Notes: generated by a model not told the origin, from the sequence alone. DNA of 64,000 bases from Paramarasmius palmivorus (GCA_037176845.1 JAYKXP010000009.1:806001-870000), one strand, 5' to 3'. Counted from the first letter of the stretch, positions 37,547 through 48,790 are shown. Program-made: numbers and translations.

Positions 37547-40500
37547 CTAAATTCGTTCAGCCAGCCTCTTGGACCGTCTAGAACCCTGAACTGCAGCCAC
37601 AGAGGTACTACCGGATGAATGAGCTGCTCGTGTTGATCTACCCGGCCCAAGAGTGTCAGCTTTCGCCGACCGGGTGGCCTTCCTCCTTGGTGTCACCTTT
37701 TTATCAGCGCCGCTCATATCTTCTAAGTGCCTTTTAGCTCTTGCCCTCAGCTCCTTCTTCGTCGAAGCTTCGCGGGCTATATGATCTTCAAACCTATCTA
37801 ACACCTGGTCACCTTGCACTCCAGTGATCAACTTGTGGAACATGTCGCCGTTCAAAAACGCTACTGGGTGTTGGTCATCTCCGTCAAACCCATCGTCCAG
37901 GTCGTAATCTTCTTGGTCACTTTGAGGTATGCCAAAGTGCTTGTACAAATCCGCAACAGCTGGCCAAGTAGCCAAGACTCGCAGAACGCTATACTCGCCA
38001 GCAATTTCAGTGTCTCGCTGCGGGAGTGCCATCAGGCGCTCTCTTGTAAGCAAATTCCGAGCATAGGAGTCTCCATCCCGTATCCCTTCTGCCACCTTTG
38101 CTCTCTCCACCTGCAGAAATTAGTCAGACCTTTGAACGGGCTCCGATGCTTTTCGTACCTTGTTGAGGAAATACGCTTTTGGAGTAACACTCCTAATCGC
38201 ATCCTGAATGGTCTCGCTAGACAGTGAGGCAGTGTTATACTGTTTCGCTTGGACCGAGACCCAGATGTACGTAGACGGCGCCCCAATCAACTCGAGAATG
38301 AAGATCAAATCGGGGCCCATGCTCTTGTCTGGGAAACAAAACAACTCGCGACCCTCGTGGTTCATCCATCTAAACACATTTCGACCCTGGTACTCGCCTG
38401 CGTACAGTCCTATCGCTCCAGGAGTAACTTGAATCTCCCCGGACGAAGATAGTACCACCGGCAAGTAATGGGTCTGTCTATTCGCTTGGTCTCGCTGATG
38501 ACCAGGGACATACACTGATGTCAACCGAGCACATTTCTGCCGTAAAAAAGTCGCGTTTGGGCCTAGGATATGAAAAACCTCTCCCAATGTACGAGGGTTC
38601 GTGGAGCCGAAGGCCAGAATAAAGTAGTAAAGCAAGAAGTCTTCAAAGTAGTCGTGACCGTTATCCGAATATCTGATCCTTTCGCTGAGGAATTGGAACA
38701 ACGAATAAACGTTCTTCACTTTTCGGTCCGTGTTGAGCCATATGGCGCACGCCCAGAGCACCAGCCGCTCGTCGATTAGAGGATCCTCATTGTCTGGATT
38801 GGGGAATCCTCGAATGGGAGTAGCACGACGATCGCGAGGTATGCGTGCAAACCCATACTCTACCAGGTCCATACGTGACTCTCCAAGGTAGCCATCGAGA
38901 TCAGAGGATAAGATGTATTTCCAGGTCAACTTATACACCGACGTAAGGGCAGTGATATCTATGAGTTCAACGGTAAGTCCACGCATATATGTAAAGTATT
39001 CAACTCACTATCTCGAAGGGTATCCCAGCGAAGAGCTGAATACGATATGATGGGCTGTACACCGGCTGATATTTCGGTAAAGGGCCACATGTTCCTATTC
39101 TCCTCGTCGATTATTGTCTCGGGGCAGTCGGATGGATACACGCCAATAAAGTTCTTGATATACTGGTTGAGGACGTGGTTGGGCCGGCGAAGGCCAAAAG
39201 ATAGCAATGTCGATATAAATTCGGCAGTGAACCGATACCTGAGATAGACATCAGCGACGATTACAGACCAAGCTTGCCATACGCACCTTCCTCGAAGCCA
39301 ATACCACATCCTATCTTGTAATACTCGTCCTACGTCTGTATCAAGAATCCAAGTGGGTACGTATTTTCGGATATATCCCGCCTGATCAGAAAGGTGCTCA
39401 AAAGCCCCCATCTGTTTAAATGTTGCGATATTATCTTCCTTCATAGTCGATGATGAAAGGGCCTCCCGCATTGCTCTCCACGACAGGCCTGTACCAGTGA
39501 CAACGAATGTGAAGGGTACCTTGACTAGTGCCTGGCTGTTGTTAGTACCGCTTGTCGGAGCCAGCTCGAGAGACCATAGGTGAACCAATTCACGAAGAAT
39601 TGGACGTGGCTCTCGAAGCGAGTTTGAGCGAAAGGTCGTTTGGAGTTGATTACATGCTTCTTGTGCTTCGTCGAGTACGATGAAGACACCCTTCTCTCCA
39701 TCGAGGCCTTGATTAAGCATCTCGAGGATGTTGGATGTCGATAACTTAATCAGGGCGGAGATATCTGCTGGTGATGCATCGACCTGTTTGATCCTATGTG
39801 CAAGATCGGCAAATACATCGTCACGTCCCAAAAGAATCGGTTGAAGCTGGAGGTGTAGCCAGCGCATGATAAACGGTTGTAGTGCATCGTCGGGAGTGAG
39901 TAACCCAGCAACTATGCCTATGTATGCCTCGAAAATGACGAGTCGAGAGAGGAGGACTGGGCTCAAATGCTTTGCAGCGATCCGCCTATTACTGATGACA
40001 TCGCGTTCGTCGGGATCAGCCGACTCAGGGAGATCCTTCAGCCCGGGTTCACTGGAAAGGTCGGCGATTCCGGCCACGAGATCGTCTGAGCCGATACCAT
40101 CCGCTTCTCGCCTACACAGAAAATAAAAGCCCCATTGTTGACAGAGGGCCTCCAGCACGGCTCTGGTTTTACCGGAACCAGAAGTGTTGATAATCATGCT
40201 ATCAAACTATCAGTTACAATCCAGTCTTTGCTATCTCGTTACACGACTGACCGATGTATTCGTTTGACAAAGATCTGTTTATAACGTTCGTCTCGAGCTT
40301 GGTCCTCCAGAGCACACTCCAAGCCTTCTAGGAGAAAGCTAGGTTTATTGGGGATGCTGTGAGTCGCAGGAAGGCCTAGTCCGATGATGTACTGTAGGAC
40401 GTTATCCGGAATGTATCTGATAATCGTCTCGTTGCAAGTGAAGGAGAGCAGGGTGGCGTCACCGAGAGCAGCTGCCCGTAGCGAGTCTTTTATATCATCG

Positions 40501-40634
40501 ACGAAGGTTTGAATGAGCAATCCAAGCGTCTCCTGGACTACGCCAACTATCATATCACCGTATGGCCTGATAAACAATAATAAGTCGACTCCTGGAGAGA
40601 AACAGGAGAGAAATCTGTAGAATGTTGAGGACAT
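37547..40634 (-). CDS. P-loop NTPase with nuclease-like C-terminal domain, copy A
   Basis: Exons run from about 40634 to 37547. The N-terminal header (about 130 residues) has LLEGLECALEDQARDERYKQ. The NTPase module starts INTSGSGKTRAVLEAL (Walker A) with GVFIVLDEAQEAC (Walker B, DEAQE) and PFTFVVTGTGLSW, a sensor-like strand. After it come RYRFTAEFISTLL, LVEYGFARI and DERLVLWACAIWLN. The C-terminal module has GPDLIFILEL followed by YIWVSVQAKQY, a D...QxK arrangement fitting a PD-(D/E)xK restriction-endonuclease fold. The tail is basic with RRSKRLAERI, possibly nuclear. NTPase-plus-nuclease architecture is reported among fungal Crinkler-type effectors; that link is inference. The first exon is uncertain because a leader sequence shared with copy B lies 50-65 bp upstream. 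Confidence 0.75.
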
Positions 40635-41104
40635 GCAGCGTATTTATCAAAGAATCAAGTTACAGCACAGAAAGAGGCTTGCACTAACCGCTCTTGATGG
40701 GTCAGACGGTAATAGCGCATTCGACACGATGCAAGCTCGGCAGATGATGGTTGCAGCAAGGAAAGCGACTCGTGGGAATTTCACCTCTCAAACCGGAGAA
40801 CTCCTTCGGCGTGAACGTTTGAAGTACTAGTACGTAAGATTGGGCCTGTACCACCAATGTGCTGGACTTATACCTCGATCAGAAGGTGGCAGGAACGACT
40901 GAGTACGATGAACTAGCTAATCAGGAACTCCAAGAGGCTGGGACTCGTTCGAGCCTCGTTTTCACTTGGGAAGGAAATTAATCACGCTAGGCTCGCTCGA
41001 CGCTACTGGTGCCAGATACCGGTTCTGCAACTGACTGAAGACACGATATACGACATATTCATCCACTCTCACTGTACATTTCAGGGGAGCGGGATATACT
41101 AGTG
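40635..41104. other. Intergenic upstream of copy A
   Basis: No gene recognised. Near 40684-40699 the minus strand reads CCATCAAGAGCGGT, also found upstream of copy B at 44783-44796. It may be the end of a 5' leader exon with its GT donor. Confidence 0.4.
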
Positions 41105-44100
41105 CTACAATTTGATGTCCTTTTCCCTTGAAAGTCGATCAAGGATAGTCTCCATCTGCGATTCTGTAGCGTCATCGACATTCATGACATTCATATTCTT
41201 CGCATCCCGATACCCTTCTAAAACAAGCCTGGGATTGAGATTCTTCATCATGTCAGACATCTTATCCAACCTGAGGCATGCCAGTGGATGTTTGCCATCG
41301 AATACGTCAGGATCGATTTCGTGAGGATCGAAATACGGTGTGTCCACCTCCATGTCCATATCTTCCGAGTCAGTGTCCATGACTGCAGCCTCTGCCCGAA
41401 ATAGATCCTCCCACCAGGGTGTGTTGGGATGGCAGTCGTCACCATTAACCTCCTCGTCGTCAAAGTCTCCTATGAACATGCCCTCCTCGCACTGGTCTTC
41501 TTCGTCGTCGGATATTGGCATCTCAAAATCGTCTGGATCATCCAAGACAATGCTCAATATATTCGAGCGTTGTCGGGTCATGAGCGGCTCGGAGGGATGG
41601 AAAAGGGTGAAGTCGGTAACATCTGGATATGTAGCAACGACACGGAGAAGGCTATACTTCCCAGCGTTCTGGTCGGCGTTTTCAAGCTGTTTGAGCTTTG
41701 CCAGCGTTTCACTATTCAGCTTGTACTGATTTCGAGACTGGGTAGTCTTCTGTACCCTCTTCGCTCTTTCTACAGGATCTGGACTCCAGTTGGGCTAGTG
41801 AGATTTGCTCAGGCAAGTTCATCGTGAATAAATAAAGAGTTCACTCACAAGATCAACGTAGAACTTGCTCGGGGTGACGCTCCTGATAGCATCCCTGAGC
41901 GTTTCCTTACTGATGGAACCTCCCTTGCCAATTAGCTTCACCTGAACGGCTACCCAGATGTAAGTTGGCTCCTCTCCGTCCGACTCAAGCCTCAGTTTGA
42001 ACATGATATCCGGGCCCATGTCCACATCGGGAAAGCACAACATTTGGCGTGCCTGAGGTCCTAGCCAGTTCATAAGAAGGGTTCGACAAGAGGGTATGAT
42101 GTTTAATCCTAGCGGACCTGCGCATCCTGAAATATGACCGGTGTCATCAAGGTGCACGCCGCAATGATCATGCATACTCTCCGGTAAAGCCGACGAGTCA
42201 CCGTGGGTGCTTGGGATATAAAGAGACATCATCGTAGCGACTTTGCCTTTCAACACATTCAGGCCCTCCTGTCCGGTTGAGTAGAAATCAAAAATGTCCT
42301 CGAGCTTGTGCTCGCTTCCGGTTCCAAAGGCGAGAAGGAAATAGTATGCGATAAGATTTTCGAAACAGCTTTGGCCCTCGCCCGATATGACCTTTTCGAT
42401 ATCGCCACAAATCCAACGGTAGAAGCTCTTGCTGTGCTTATTAAGCCAAACAGCACTTGTGCATAGCACAAGGTTCTCGTTGACCACAGGGGTGTTTGGT
42501 TTTCGATTGAAACGTCCGACTGGCGGTCGAATGTCTGTGTAGCTGATCTGGTGCGATGCGATGCTTGGTATACGAGCAAAACCGTACTCGACAAGCTTAG
42601 TCTCGGTCGAACCTTTACAGTGAGTGAGCTGGGACTTGAGGAAATAGGTGTAGGTAATGTTAATGACGTCTTCGAGCGCATGGCCCACTGGATCTAGATC
42701 ATCCACGAACGGTTGCCGTAAGACATCGGTGACTGAGTAGTCATTCTGAACTTACCTGCCAACAATAGTGCAAATGGGAGCGAAGTATAGGTGATACGAG
42801 GTTCGTAGCTGTAATGTGGAAATGGCCATAGAGCTGCTTCCTCGTCCAGGATTGATTGGGGACAATCCATCGGAAAGAAGTCTGCGAATTTATAGATGTA
42901 CTGATTCATGAGCTCGTTCGGCCGTCTGTAACCGTTGGTCAACAATACACAGAGGAACTCAGCTGTGAACCGATAACTAGGGAAATTGATCAGTTCAATG
43001 ACAGACCAAGCGAGAGTCGGGCACGTACCGGCCACGAAACCAGTGCCACATACGGCAAAGCAGAGTTTTACCAATTCGGTGCGTCAAAATTCGCTGAGGC
43101 ACGTACTTGCTGACGTATTGGACTTGATCGGTGACACAATCGAAGCCACCTATCTTATTAAACTCGGCGAATGGACCACCTTTCATGACGGATGACGATA
43201 AAGCGACCGTAAGCTCCTCGGAAGACAGCCCAGTGCCGGTAACGACAAAGCCAAGCGGACAACTTTCGATGTTGTTGTTGGGAGAAAGTTTTTTCGCCCA
43301 GACATGTATCATCTCCCGTAGGATCGGGCGACTTTGATTGTCCTCTGCAGAGGACTCAAATGCCAAAGGAAGTTGGCGCGCAGCCTCCTGAGCCTCATCG
43401 ACAAGAAGGAAAATGGAATCACAGTTCACCGTGATTTCTTTGGTCATCGATAGGACCTCAACGGTTATGGTGCGTATGCTTTCATCGACCTCAGTGTCCG
43501 GGACCGAGAATCGGCGAATAACGTCTGAGAGGGACTGGAAGACGTCACTGCCATAGCGAGAGTCGAGTATCCACGGCTGGACCTGTAAGTCTAGCCAGCG
43601 TTTGATATAGACGCGAGGATCCTTCGGTGCCTGCGGTGACCTTTGCTCGGCCTGGACGAGCATCAAAAACTCCTTGAAGAGTAGAAGGCGTGCCAGAAGC
43701 ACTATGCTCAAGACATGCGACGCGATCCGCTGGTTATTGGCCAACAATGTCCCTCTATCAGGACCTTTTGGGAGCTCTGGGGTGAAGCCAGGGGTTGTTG
43801 GCAGGGTATGGGTGATCGCCATCGCAAGATCGGCGGATGCTAGACCGTTTTCTTCCCGGCAAATGAAGTAGAGACCCCATTGCTGCGCGAGTGCTTCTAG
43901 CAGGGCTCGAGTCTTTCCGGAACCTGAAGTATTTAGCACGAAGCTTTATAGTGTCGTGACCCGTGATCAGTTAATGTAGTCCAGAAAGAGGCACCCTTGT
44001 CGTACCTGTGCTTCGTCGAACAAAATATCTTCTCGTATCGCGTCTTGCGCTCTTCGTCCTGGACAGCACCTTCTAATCCCTCGAGGAGAAAGTTGGGGAC

Positions 44101-44313
44101 ACTGACGTCGTTGGGTGCCTTGGATGTTGTAAAGGCAGGTAGTTGTAATTGATTGAGGAATTGTAGGATTTCTCGATCTTCTCCGACCATAAGATCGCGC
44201 AACTTTTGGTCGCACCTCCAAGCTTTAAATGTTTTGCCGTGAACCACTTCCAGGAGTCCTGGGCGTATATCAGCCATGAAGGATTGAACTCCCAGTCGAA
44301 AACCGGAACCCAT
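41105..44313 (-). CDS. P-loop NTPase with nuclease-like C-terminal domain, copy B
   Basis: The ATG at 44313 starts MGSGFRLGVQSFMADIRPG. The header contains NFLLEGLEGAVQDEERKTRY. The NTPase part has LNTSGSGKTRALLEALAQQW (Walker A), IFLLVDEAQEAARQL (Walker B) and LGFVVTGTGLSS. Then RYRFTAEFLCVLLTNGYRRP, VEYGFARIPS and NENLVLCTSAVWLNKH parallel copy A. The nuclease-like part has GPDIMFKLRLES and YIWVAVQVKLIG (D...QxK). The last exon has SLLRVVATYPDVTD, then a strongly acidic tail (DDEEDQCEEG, DFDDEE), unlike the basic tail of copy A. All exons appear open. The role is unknown; the architecture suggests an ATP-driven nuclease or effector-like protein. Confidence 0.75.
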
Positions 44314-44319
44314 GTTGGA

Positions 44320-44640
44320 TGAAGGTAGTACGGGGTGAAAATGAGTATGAGGATTATGTGAAGGGAATCACCACATCGGGAAAATAGGCAGAGAAAGTAT
44401 GTACAGATAAATACATTTCAAGTTTATAGTTTAGAATGAATGATATGAAATGATTGAGGCATATATATCTGTAAATAAATGAAACTAGATGAGCGTCAAT
44501 GATTTCGAACAATATAGATACAAGTAAACGAAAATAAATCAGCGTAAATCATTTCAGCCAATGTTAATGAAAGTAAATGGGCGTAAATAATATTAGTCGA
44601 TTTTAATGTAAGTAAACGCAAGTAAAGCGGTCATTATTTT
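44320..44640 (-). promoter_or_regulatory. AT-rich upstream region of copy B with TTTACnnnCATTTAC-type repeats
   Basis: On the minus strand this stretch repeats variants of TTTACTTTCATTTAC and holds CTGCCTATTTTCCCGATG closer to the gene. The upstream region of copy C (62760-63000, plus strand) has the same pieces in the same order. They probably represent conserved promoter DNA carried along with the gene family. Confidence 0.55.
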
Positions 44641-44788
44641 ACGCTCTACACGAAGTAACAAGTACACTACTCGTCATTCTGAAGCTCTGATGTGTGTTTA
44701 TTCCATGTACAATTTCTTTTAATCATAGTTCTTTTATAGTTCTACGCTACTGATATCGTACTAAGGGGAGGAAGACGACTTACCGCTC

Positions 44789-44804
44789 TTGATGGTGGTG
44801 GTAG
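44789..44804. repeat. Detached outer end of 85-bp palindrome arm, includes left target duplication
   Basis: TTGATGGTGGTGGTAG is the reverse complement of 61469-61484. Its last 8 bases GGTGGTAG (44797-44804) recur at 61307-61314 as the target site duplication of the hAT element. Joined to 61315 it completes the left palindrome arm. Confidence 0.8.
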
Positions 44805-44819
44805 TAGTGGTGCCAACGG
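44805..44819 (+). repeat. Left terminal inverted repeat of hAT element
   Basis: TAGTGGTGCCAACGG, 13 of 15 positions matching the inverted right end, immediately after the 8-bp duplication GGTGGTAG. Confidence 0.8.
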
Positions 44820-45126
44820 CGAGGCTCATTCACAGGCTTACAGGTTTGGTGAGGCTCGCTCGTCAAACCGTTCTAGGGTAAAGGTTTGCGGAGCGGTGAA
44901 CACCGGGCCGTTCCGAACCGTTTCCATGGCGTTAAGCCTCGGCTAAACCGAGGGTTTTAATAGTAGATTTTGAATTGTAATTACTGTACATTACTGGTGA
45001 ACAACGACTATTGAGCCATACAACGAGCGTGATTTAGATGATATCGATACATTATTTCAAAAAATACAAACAGATGAACGAATGAAACGCGATGCGCCGA
45101 GCAAGATAATACATCGTCAAGTACAA
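44820..45126. other. Left subterminal region of hAT element
   Basis: Contains GAGGCTCGCT and several AACCG or CGGTT motifs like the right subterminal region. These are the kind of repeats to which hAT transposases bind. No gene seen. Confidence 0.5.
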
Positions 45127-45643
45127 TTACCCCAACCTTTCCTTCAAGTCCTTCATGGCAGCTTTGATCTCGTCTAAGCCCTGAACCGATCCCGGAGCGC
45201 AATCAAAGAGCTCCATGTGTGTTCTTCCGCCTTGTGAAGCCTTGGTATCAGTAAAAAAACCCCCGAAAGAAAGCAAGAGACTTACATCCATCGCAGCGCA
45301 CAAACGGTCTGAGGAATCCTCGTCGCACGAGAGTGAGATGGAGGCAACGCTCTGCATCGTGTTAGCGCAATCGATCGGGCTAGAATTGAATGAACGTACC
45401 AAATTTATGAGATTTGGCGACTCGCATCATCCATCTGAACTGATATTCGTGTCCTTTGCACTGCGCGTTCCACTGCTTAACGCGTCACGTAACGTTCTTG
45501 GTGCGCCCAACTTTCCAGTAAGATTTCGTCTTCTTCTTGCCCTGTCCTCGACGAGTTCTTTCCAGAACGTAAATCCAGCCCGGTCGGTCGGCCTTCGTTG
45601 GTGTCTTCGCGAGAGCGAGCTTGAGCGCGTCGATTCGCGCCAT
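45127..45643 (-). pseudogene. T5orf172 (GIY-YIG-like) domain gene with in-frame TGA
   Basis: Exons 45643-45400, 45351-45286 and 45230-45127 join to a 137-residue frame containing one internal stop. The start is MARIDALKLALAKTPTKAD, then GWIYVLERTRR and YWKVGRTKNVT, then TGA at 45485-45487, then RVKQWNAQC in the same frame. The C-terminal part gives RCDGCGRTHMELFD and ends at 45127. The GWIYVLE, KVGRTKN, RVKQW and CxxCGxxHxELF blocks are typical of the T5orf172/Mug113 group related to GIY-YIG nucleases. The TGA may derive from CGA (Arg), as the motif expects RR. Everything else, including splice sites, is intact, so loss is recent or the stop is read through. An array of intron-like repeats lies upstream. 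Confidence 0.7.
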
Positions 45644-45689
45644 AGTCGGTGGAGAGACGACGAGTGACGAGACTGAGTGATGAAGGACG

Positions 45690-46130
45690 TGAAGTGAGAG
45701 AAAAAAGGTTAGCTAGCAACGTGTAGAAGGGGAAAAAGACGCACCTTAGAGCCTGAGGATGAAGGTGAAGGTGAAGGTGGGAGTATACTGAGCTGGAAGT
45801 AGATAGAAGGGGAAGAAAAACGTACCTGAGGGACTGGGATGAAGGGAAAAGAGGAAGAGTTGAGTCAAGTTAGCTGAGGACAAACAACAGGGGAAGAAAC
45901 CCATACCTGAGAGACCAGAATGAAGAGAAGGGAGGTAGAGTTGAGCAAGGTCAGCTGAGGATAAAAAGAAAGAGGAGATGTACGTACCTGAGGAACTAGG
46001 ATGAAGGGAAGGGAGGTAGAAGGAAGGTAGAGCTAAGAAAAGTCAGTTGAGGGCAAAATCAGCAGGAGGAGACTCACCTGAGATGGATAGGATGAAAAGG
46101 GAGAAGAGGAATAGCTGAAAGAGAGAGGGA
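45690..46130 (-). repeat. Tandem array of intron-like repeats
   Basis: About five imperfect units of 75-95 bp. Read on the minus strand each begins near GTACGT or GTATGG, is CT-rich, contains a CTGAC or CTAAC branch-like box and ends CTCAG. At least three junctions read CAG directly followed by GT. The array lies upstream of, and in the same direction as, the T5orf172 gene, so it would be in its 5' leader. Confidence 0.65.
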
Positions 46131-47111
46131 GAGAGCTCAGAAGAAACAGAACACAAGGAAGACTGCTAGTAACAAGATGTATGAAGAGCAACAAGGTAAA
46201 ATAGAAGATGACCTGGCAATGAGAGGCAAGGGAGGTGGAAAGGAGAGTGGATAGTTGGAAAGGAAAAGTTCAAGTACTAGAGTTGAAGGGAGAAGTGGGA
46301 GGATGTTGGAAAAGTAATGGAAAAAATCGAGACGACGACGGCCAAAGGAATCGCGCGTCGTAAGGAACGGTCATTTCTGCGAATACGATAACCGCCACCA
46401 CCTCTACCGTCGTTCCTTGTTCTCCCTGTATTGCCCTTCGGAAGCTGTGGTCCCTCGAACGCGCTGAACCCCCGAACGCGCTACACTGTCCCTAGAGCCC
46501 AAATTTGACGCGCTGAACCAACCCATCCCCCTCCCCAATCGATCCGGTACGTCTACGCTAACTTTCAATGCACAGATCGCGACTACTCCGCTCCCTTTTC
46601 GTCGGCCAACGTGTCGACTGCCGATGCCTTCCTTGCGTTGATCCTGGGGGATGTCCGGTCGTTGGAGGAGAGGAGGGGAAGTGTCGAAGGAAGGAGAAGG
46701 TGAAAGGTGGCTGAGGGAGCGGCCCTGAGTGGTCTTCAATCGATTTCGAAATACATCGTCTATAGTAGAACTATTGGCGCTTCAAGACTCGGCTTTTGGT
46801 ACGTTTGGCCTTGTTTGACAACGGCTTTACACCGGATTCCGACATTTGTCCGACGGTGCACTTCCGGTGCTTTCGGAGATGCACTTCCAGTTATGCACCC
46901 CCCGTTAACAGTGGCGATTAATTGGTATGTGAAAATTTGTAGGTACGAGGAAACGATAGCTTCTATACAAGCGATCGGGAAAAGTGATACTGCGCGCGCG
47001 CGAGTGAGCATCGGCACAATACCATTAGAATAGCCATTGGTTCCAGCAATGTAGGATCTAGTCCAAGTAGAATAGTAAGTAAAAATGCTACGTTTTGCAG
47101 AGAAGACATAC
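46131..47111. other. Part of hAT element with no gene recognised
   Basis: The first 250 bp are a purine-rich stretch on the plus strand (CT-rich on the minus strand), which suggests a promoter and leader for the minus-strand T5orf172 gene. The rest has only unrecognised short frames. Confidence 0.4.
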
Positions 47112-47560
47112 CGAGTAACACGAACATGTGTTGTGATCGTTCAGCTACGTGGCCCTTGAGACGTAGGAGGTACGAACGCTCGGGGGTTTTGAGTCCAAAG
47201 CTACAAGCGTAAATCAGACGTTGGCTCGGATAATAGAACATGCAGGACTTACGAGTTGTAGTTGAAATTACGGTTATAGATGATAGCGGGAAGAAGATCC
47301 TTGTGTTCTTGGACGATTTCATACGTCTCCTTTGCGATCATCCTAGACGGGCGGCCATTCTTGGAGATGAGTGGATAACAGTTGAGCAACATGTTCTTCG
47401 TCACTGGTACACAACGCGCCATATTCATATAGGTCCTTGATGACAGCTGAGAAACTCTTCTTCGTTTCCTTGTGAAGATTTGAGATGGCGATACGGGCGA
47501 CGATAACAGCGCTATCAAGGAACTTCGTGGTGAGGCATGTCAGCTGTGAGGTTCTATTCA
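47112..47560 (-). pseudogene. Ribonucleotide reductase large-subunit fragment
   Basis: The minus strand encodes [20 protein letters not shown], then KDLYEY, then after a disturbed stretch [20 protein letters not shown] and LLPAIIYNRNFNYN, then FGLKTPERSYLLRLKGHVAE and RSQHMF. These blocks match the N-terminal third of eukaryotic RNR1 (residues roughly 85-190), including a spliceable intron between NYN and FGLK. The catalytic barrel is absent, the 5' end is missing, and about 60 bp between KDLYEY and NGRPS shifts the frame. It is therefore a non-functional captured piece of a host gene, or a much-altered cargo gene. Confidence 0.8.
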
Positions 47561-47645
47561 AGTTGAGATCAAAATATTGCGAGAAGTAGAGAAAGTGGGA
47601 CACACATCGGGTTTGAAATAAATATCTAATCGGAGGTCACGTGTA

Positions 47646-47719
47646 TGTCTGTTGGCTTCATCGCCGAGGCGATTACTGGTCCCTTGAGCCGCGGAGAGGC
47701 CAGACATGTTCAAGGGGTG
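47646..47719 (+). repeat. 74-bp foldback repeat, copy 1
   Basis: Begins TGTCTGTTGGCTTCA and ends TTCAAGGGGTG. Contains inverted pairs TGTCTG/CAGACA and CCCTTGA/TCAAGGG. It lies between the 3' end of the Arg/Gly-rich gene and the RNR1 fragment. Confidence 0.8.
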
Positions 47720-47823
47720 TGCAGATTATTGTAACTCGAGCTTATACATCAGAGAATGTAGTTTACAAAGTAGCATGAAAGTACAAGATCAAGAAGATAA
47801 GATGTTATAGCGAAGATTATTGA

Positions 47824-48360
47824 CTACTTGTACCGTCCCCGACCTAGACAACCACCTTTTCCTCGACTTTTTCCTCGACCTTTTCCCCGACTTTTGCCTC
47901 CACCACTACCTCGACCGTGACCACTACCAGAACCTGGATTGACGCGACCACCACGGCCTCTACCCCTACTTCGGCTGCTACCCGCAATGTGACCGCTATG
48001 ACCTCCACCTGCAATCTGGCCTCTACCTCCACCTGGAATTTGACCACCCATAGGTGGTGGTGGTGGCGGCGGTGGTGGCGGCGGCGGCGCTCCTCTTCCT
48101 GCTCCTGCTGGTGCTCCTCTTCCGCCTCCACTTCCAAGTTGACCTCGACCCCGACCCCGTGGAGCACCTCGAGCTAGGTGTATGTGGCATAGAACCTCCG
48201 TGCCATCGGAGAACAGGGGGTGATTAACGCGCTCTGAATCACAATCCCGATATATCCATGGGTGGAATCCTGGTTCTATGTCGGGAGCAGTGTTCGAGCT
48301 CTCGATAGACGTGTTAACGATAGTATCCTCTAATCCAATAGTGAGTATAGGTGGACGCAT
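47824..48360 (-). CDS. Arg/Gly-rich low-complexity protein with polyproline
   Basis: The ATG at 48360 gives MRPPILTIGLEDTIVNTS and 178 residues to the stop at 47824. The first 60 residues are ordinary in composition (GFHPWIYRDCDSERVNH). After them the protein becomes RGRGRGQ and GGRGAP, then a run of 12 prolines, then GGGRGQIAGGG and a tail of RGKGRGKSRGKGG repeats. RGG-rich tails commonly bind RNA or nucleic acid; no folded domain is recognised. It is one of three Arg/Gly-repeat proteins within the hAT element. 74-bp repeats flank it on both sides. Confidence 0.55.
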   Translation of the reverse strand: MRPPILTIGLEDTIVNTSIESSNTAPDIEPGFHPWIYRDCDSERVNHPLFSDGTEVLCHIHLARGAPRGRGRGQLGSGGGRGAPAGAGRGAPPPPPPPPPPPPMGGQIPGGGRGQIAGGGHSGHIAGSSRSRGRGRGGRVNPGSGSGHGRGSGGGKSRGKGRGKSRGKGGCLGRGRYK

Positions 48361-48619
48361 GATGAAAATCACATACCCGATTCGCTCTCTGACATTTGTG
48401 TGCAAATTAAACCTGCTCGCGACGTCGTTTAAATACTCTCCCCTAGCTCTATCCTTAAACAGACTCTTCTATGCAATCAAACTTTTTTTTTTGCCTCGTG
48501 AAGATGCCCGAACAAGGGCTGTTGCGGTTCCTAGAACCTGATGCAATGAATTAGCGAGTACGTGTAGAGTACGTCAATGATGAAGAGCTACGAACCTGTC
48601 GGCTATACTTTAATGACAA

Positions 48620-48693
48620 TGTCTATTAGCTTCACCGTGAACCGGCTACTGGTCCCTTGAGCCACGAAGAGGCTAGACATTTTTCAAGGGGTG
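48620..48693 (+). repeat. 74-bp foldback repeat, copy 2
   Basis: Starts TGTCTATTAGCTTCACC and ends TTTTCAAGGGGTG, in the same orientation as copy 1. It lies between the 3' end of the NGN/KOW gene and the start of the Arg/Gly-rich gene. Confidence 0.8.
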
Positions 48694-48790
48694 GAAGACA
48701 CAATATTAGGTATGATATTTTATTTACGGCTCAATAACATAGATGATTTAGAACTACATATGCTATGCCATGACCGAAAGCTTGTAAATA

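Noticed and set aside
37547..44313. NLR-like STAND proteins
   Set aside because: They have a P-loop module but no WD40, TPR or ankyrin repeats; the C-terminal part looks nuclease-like instead.
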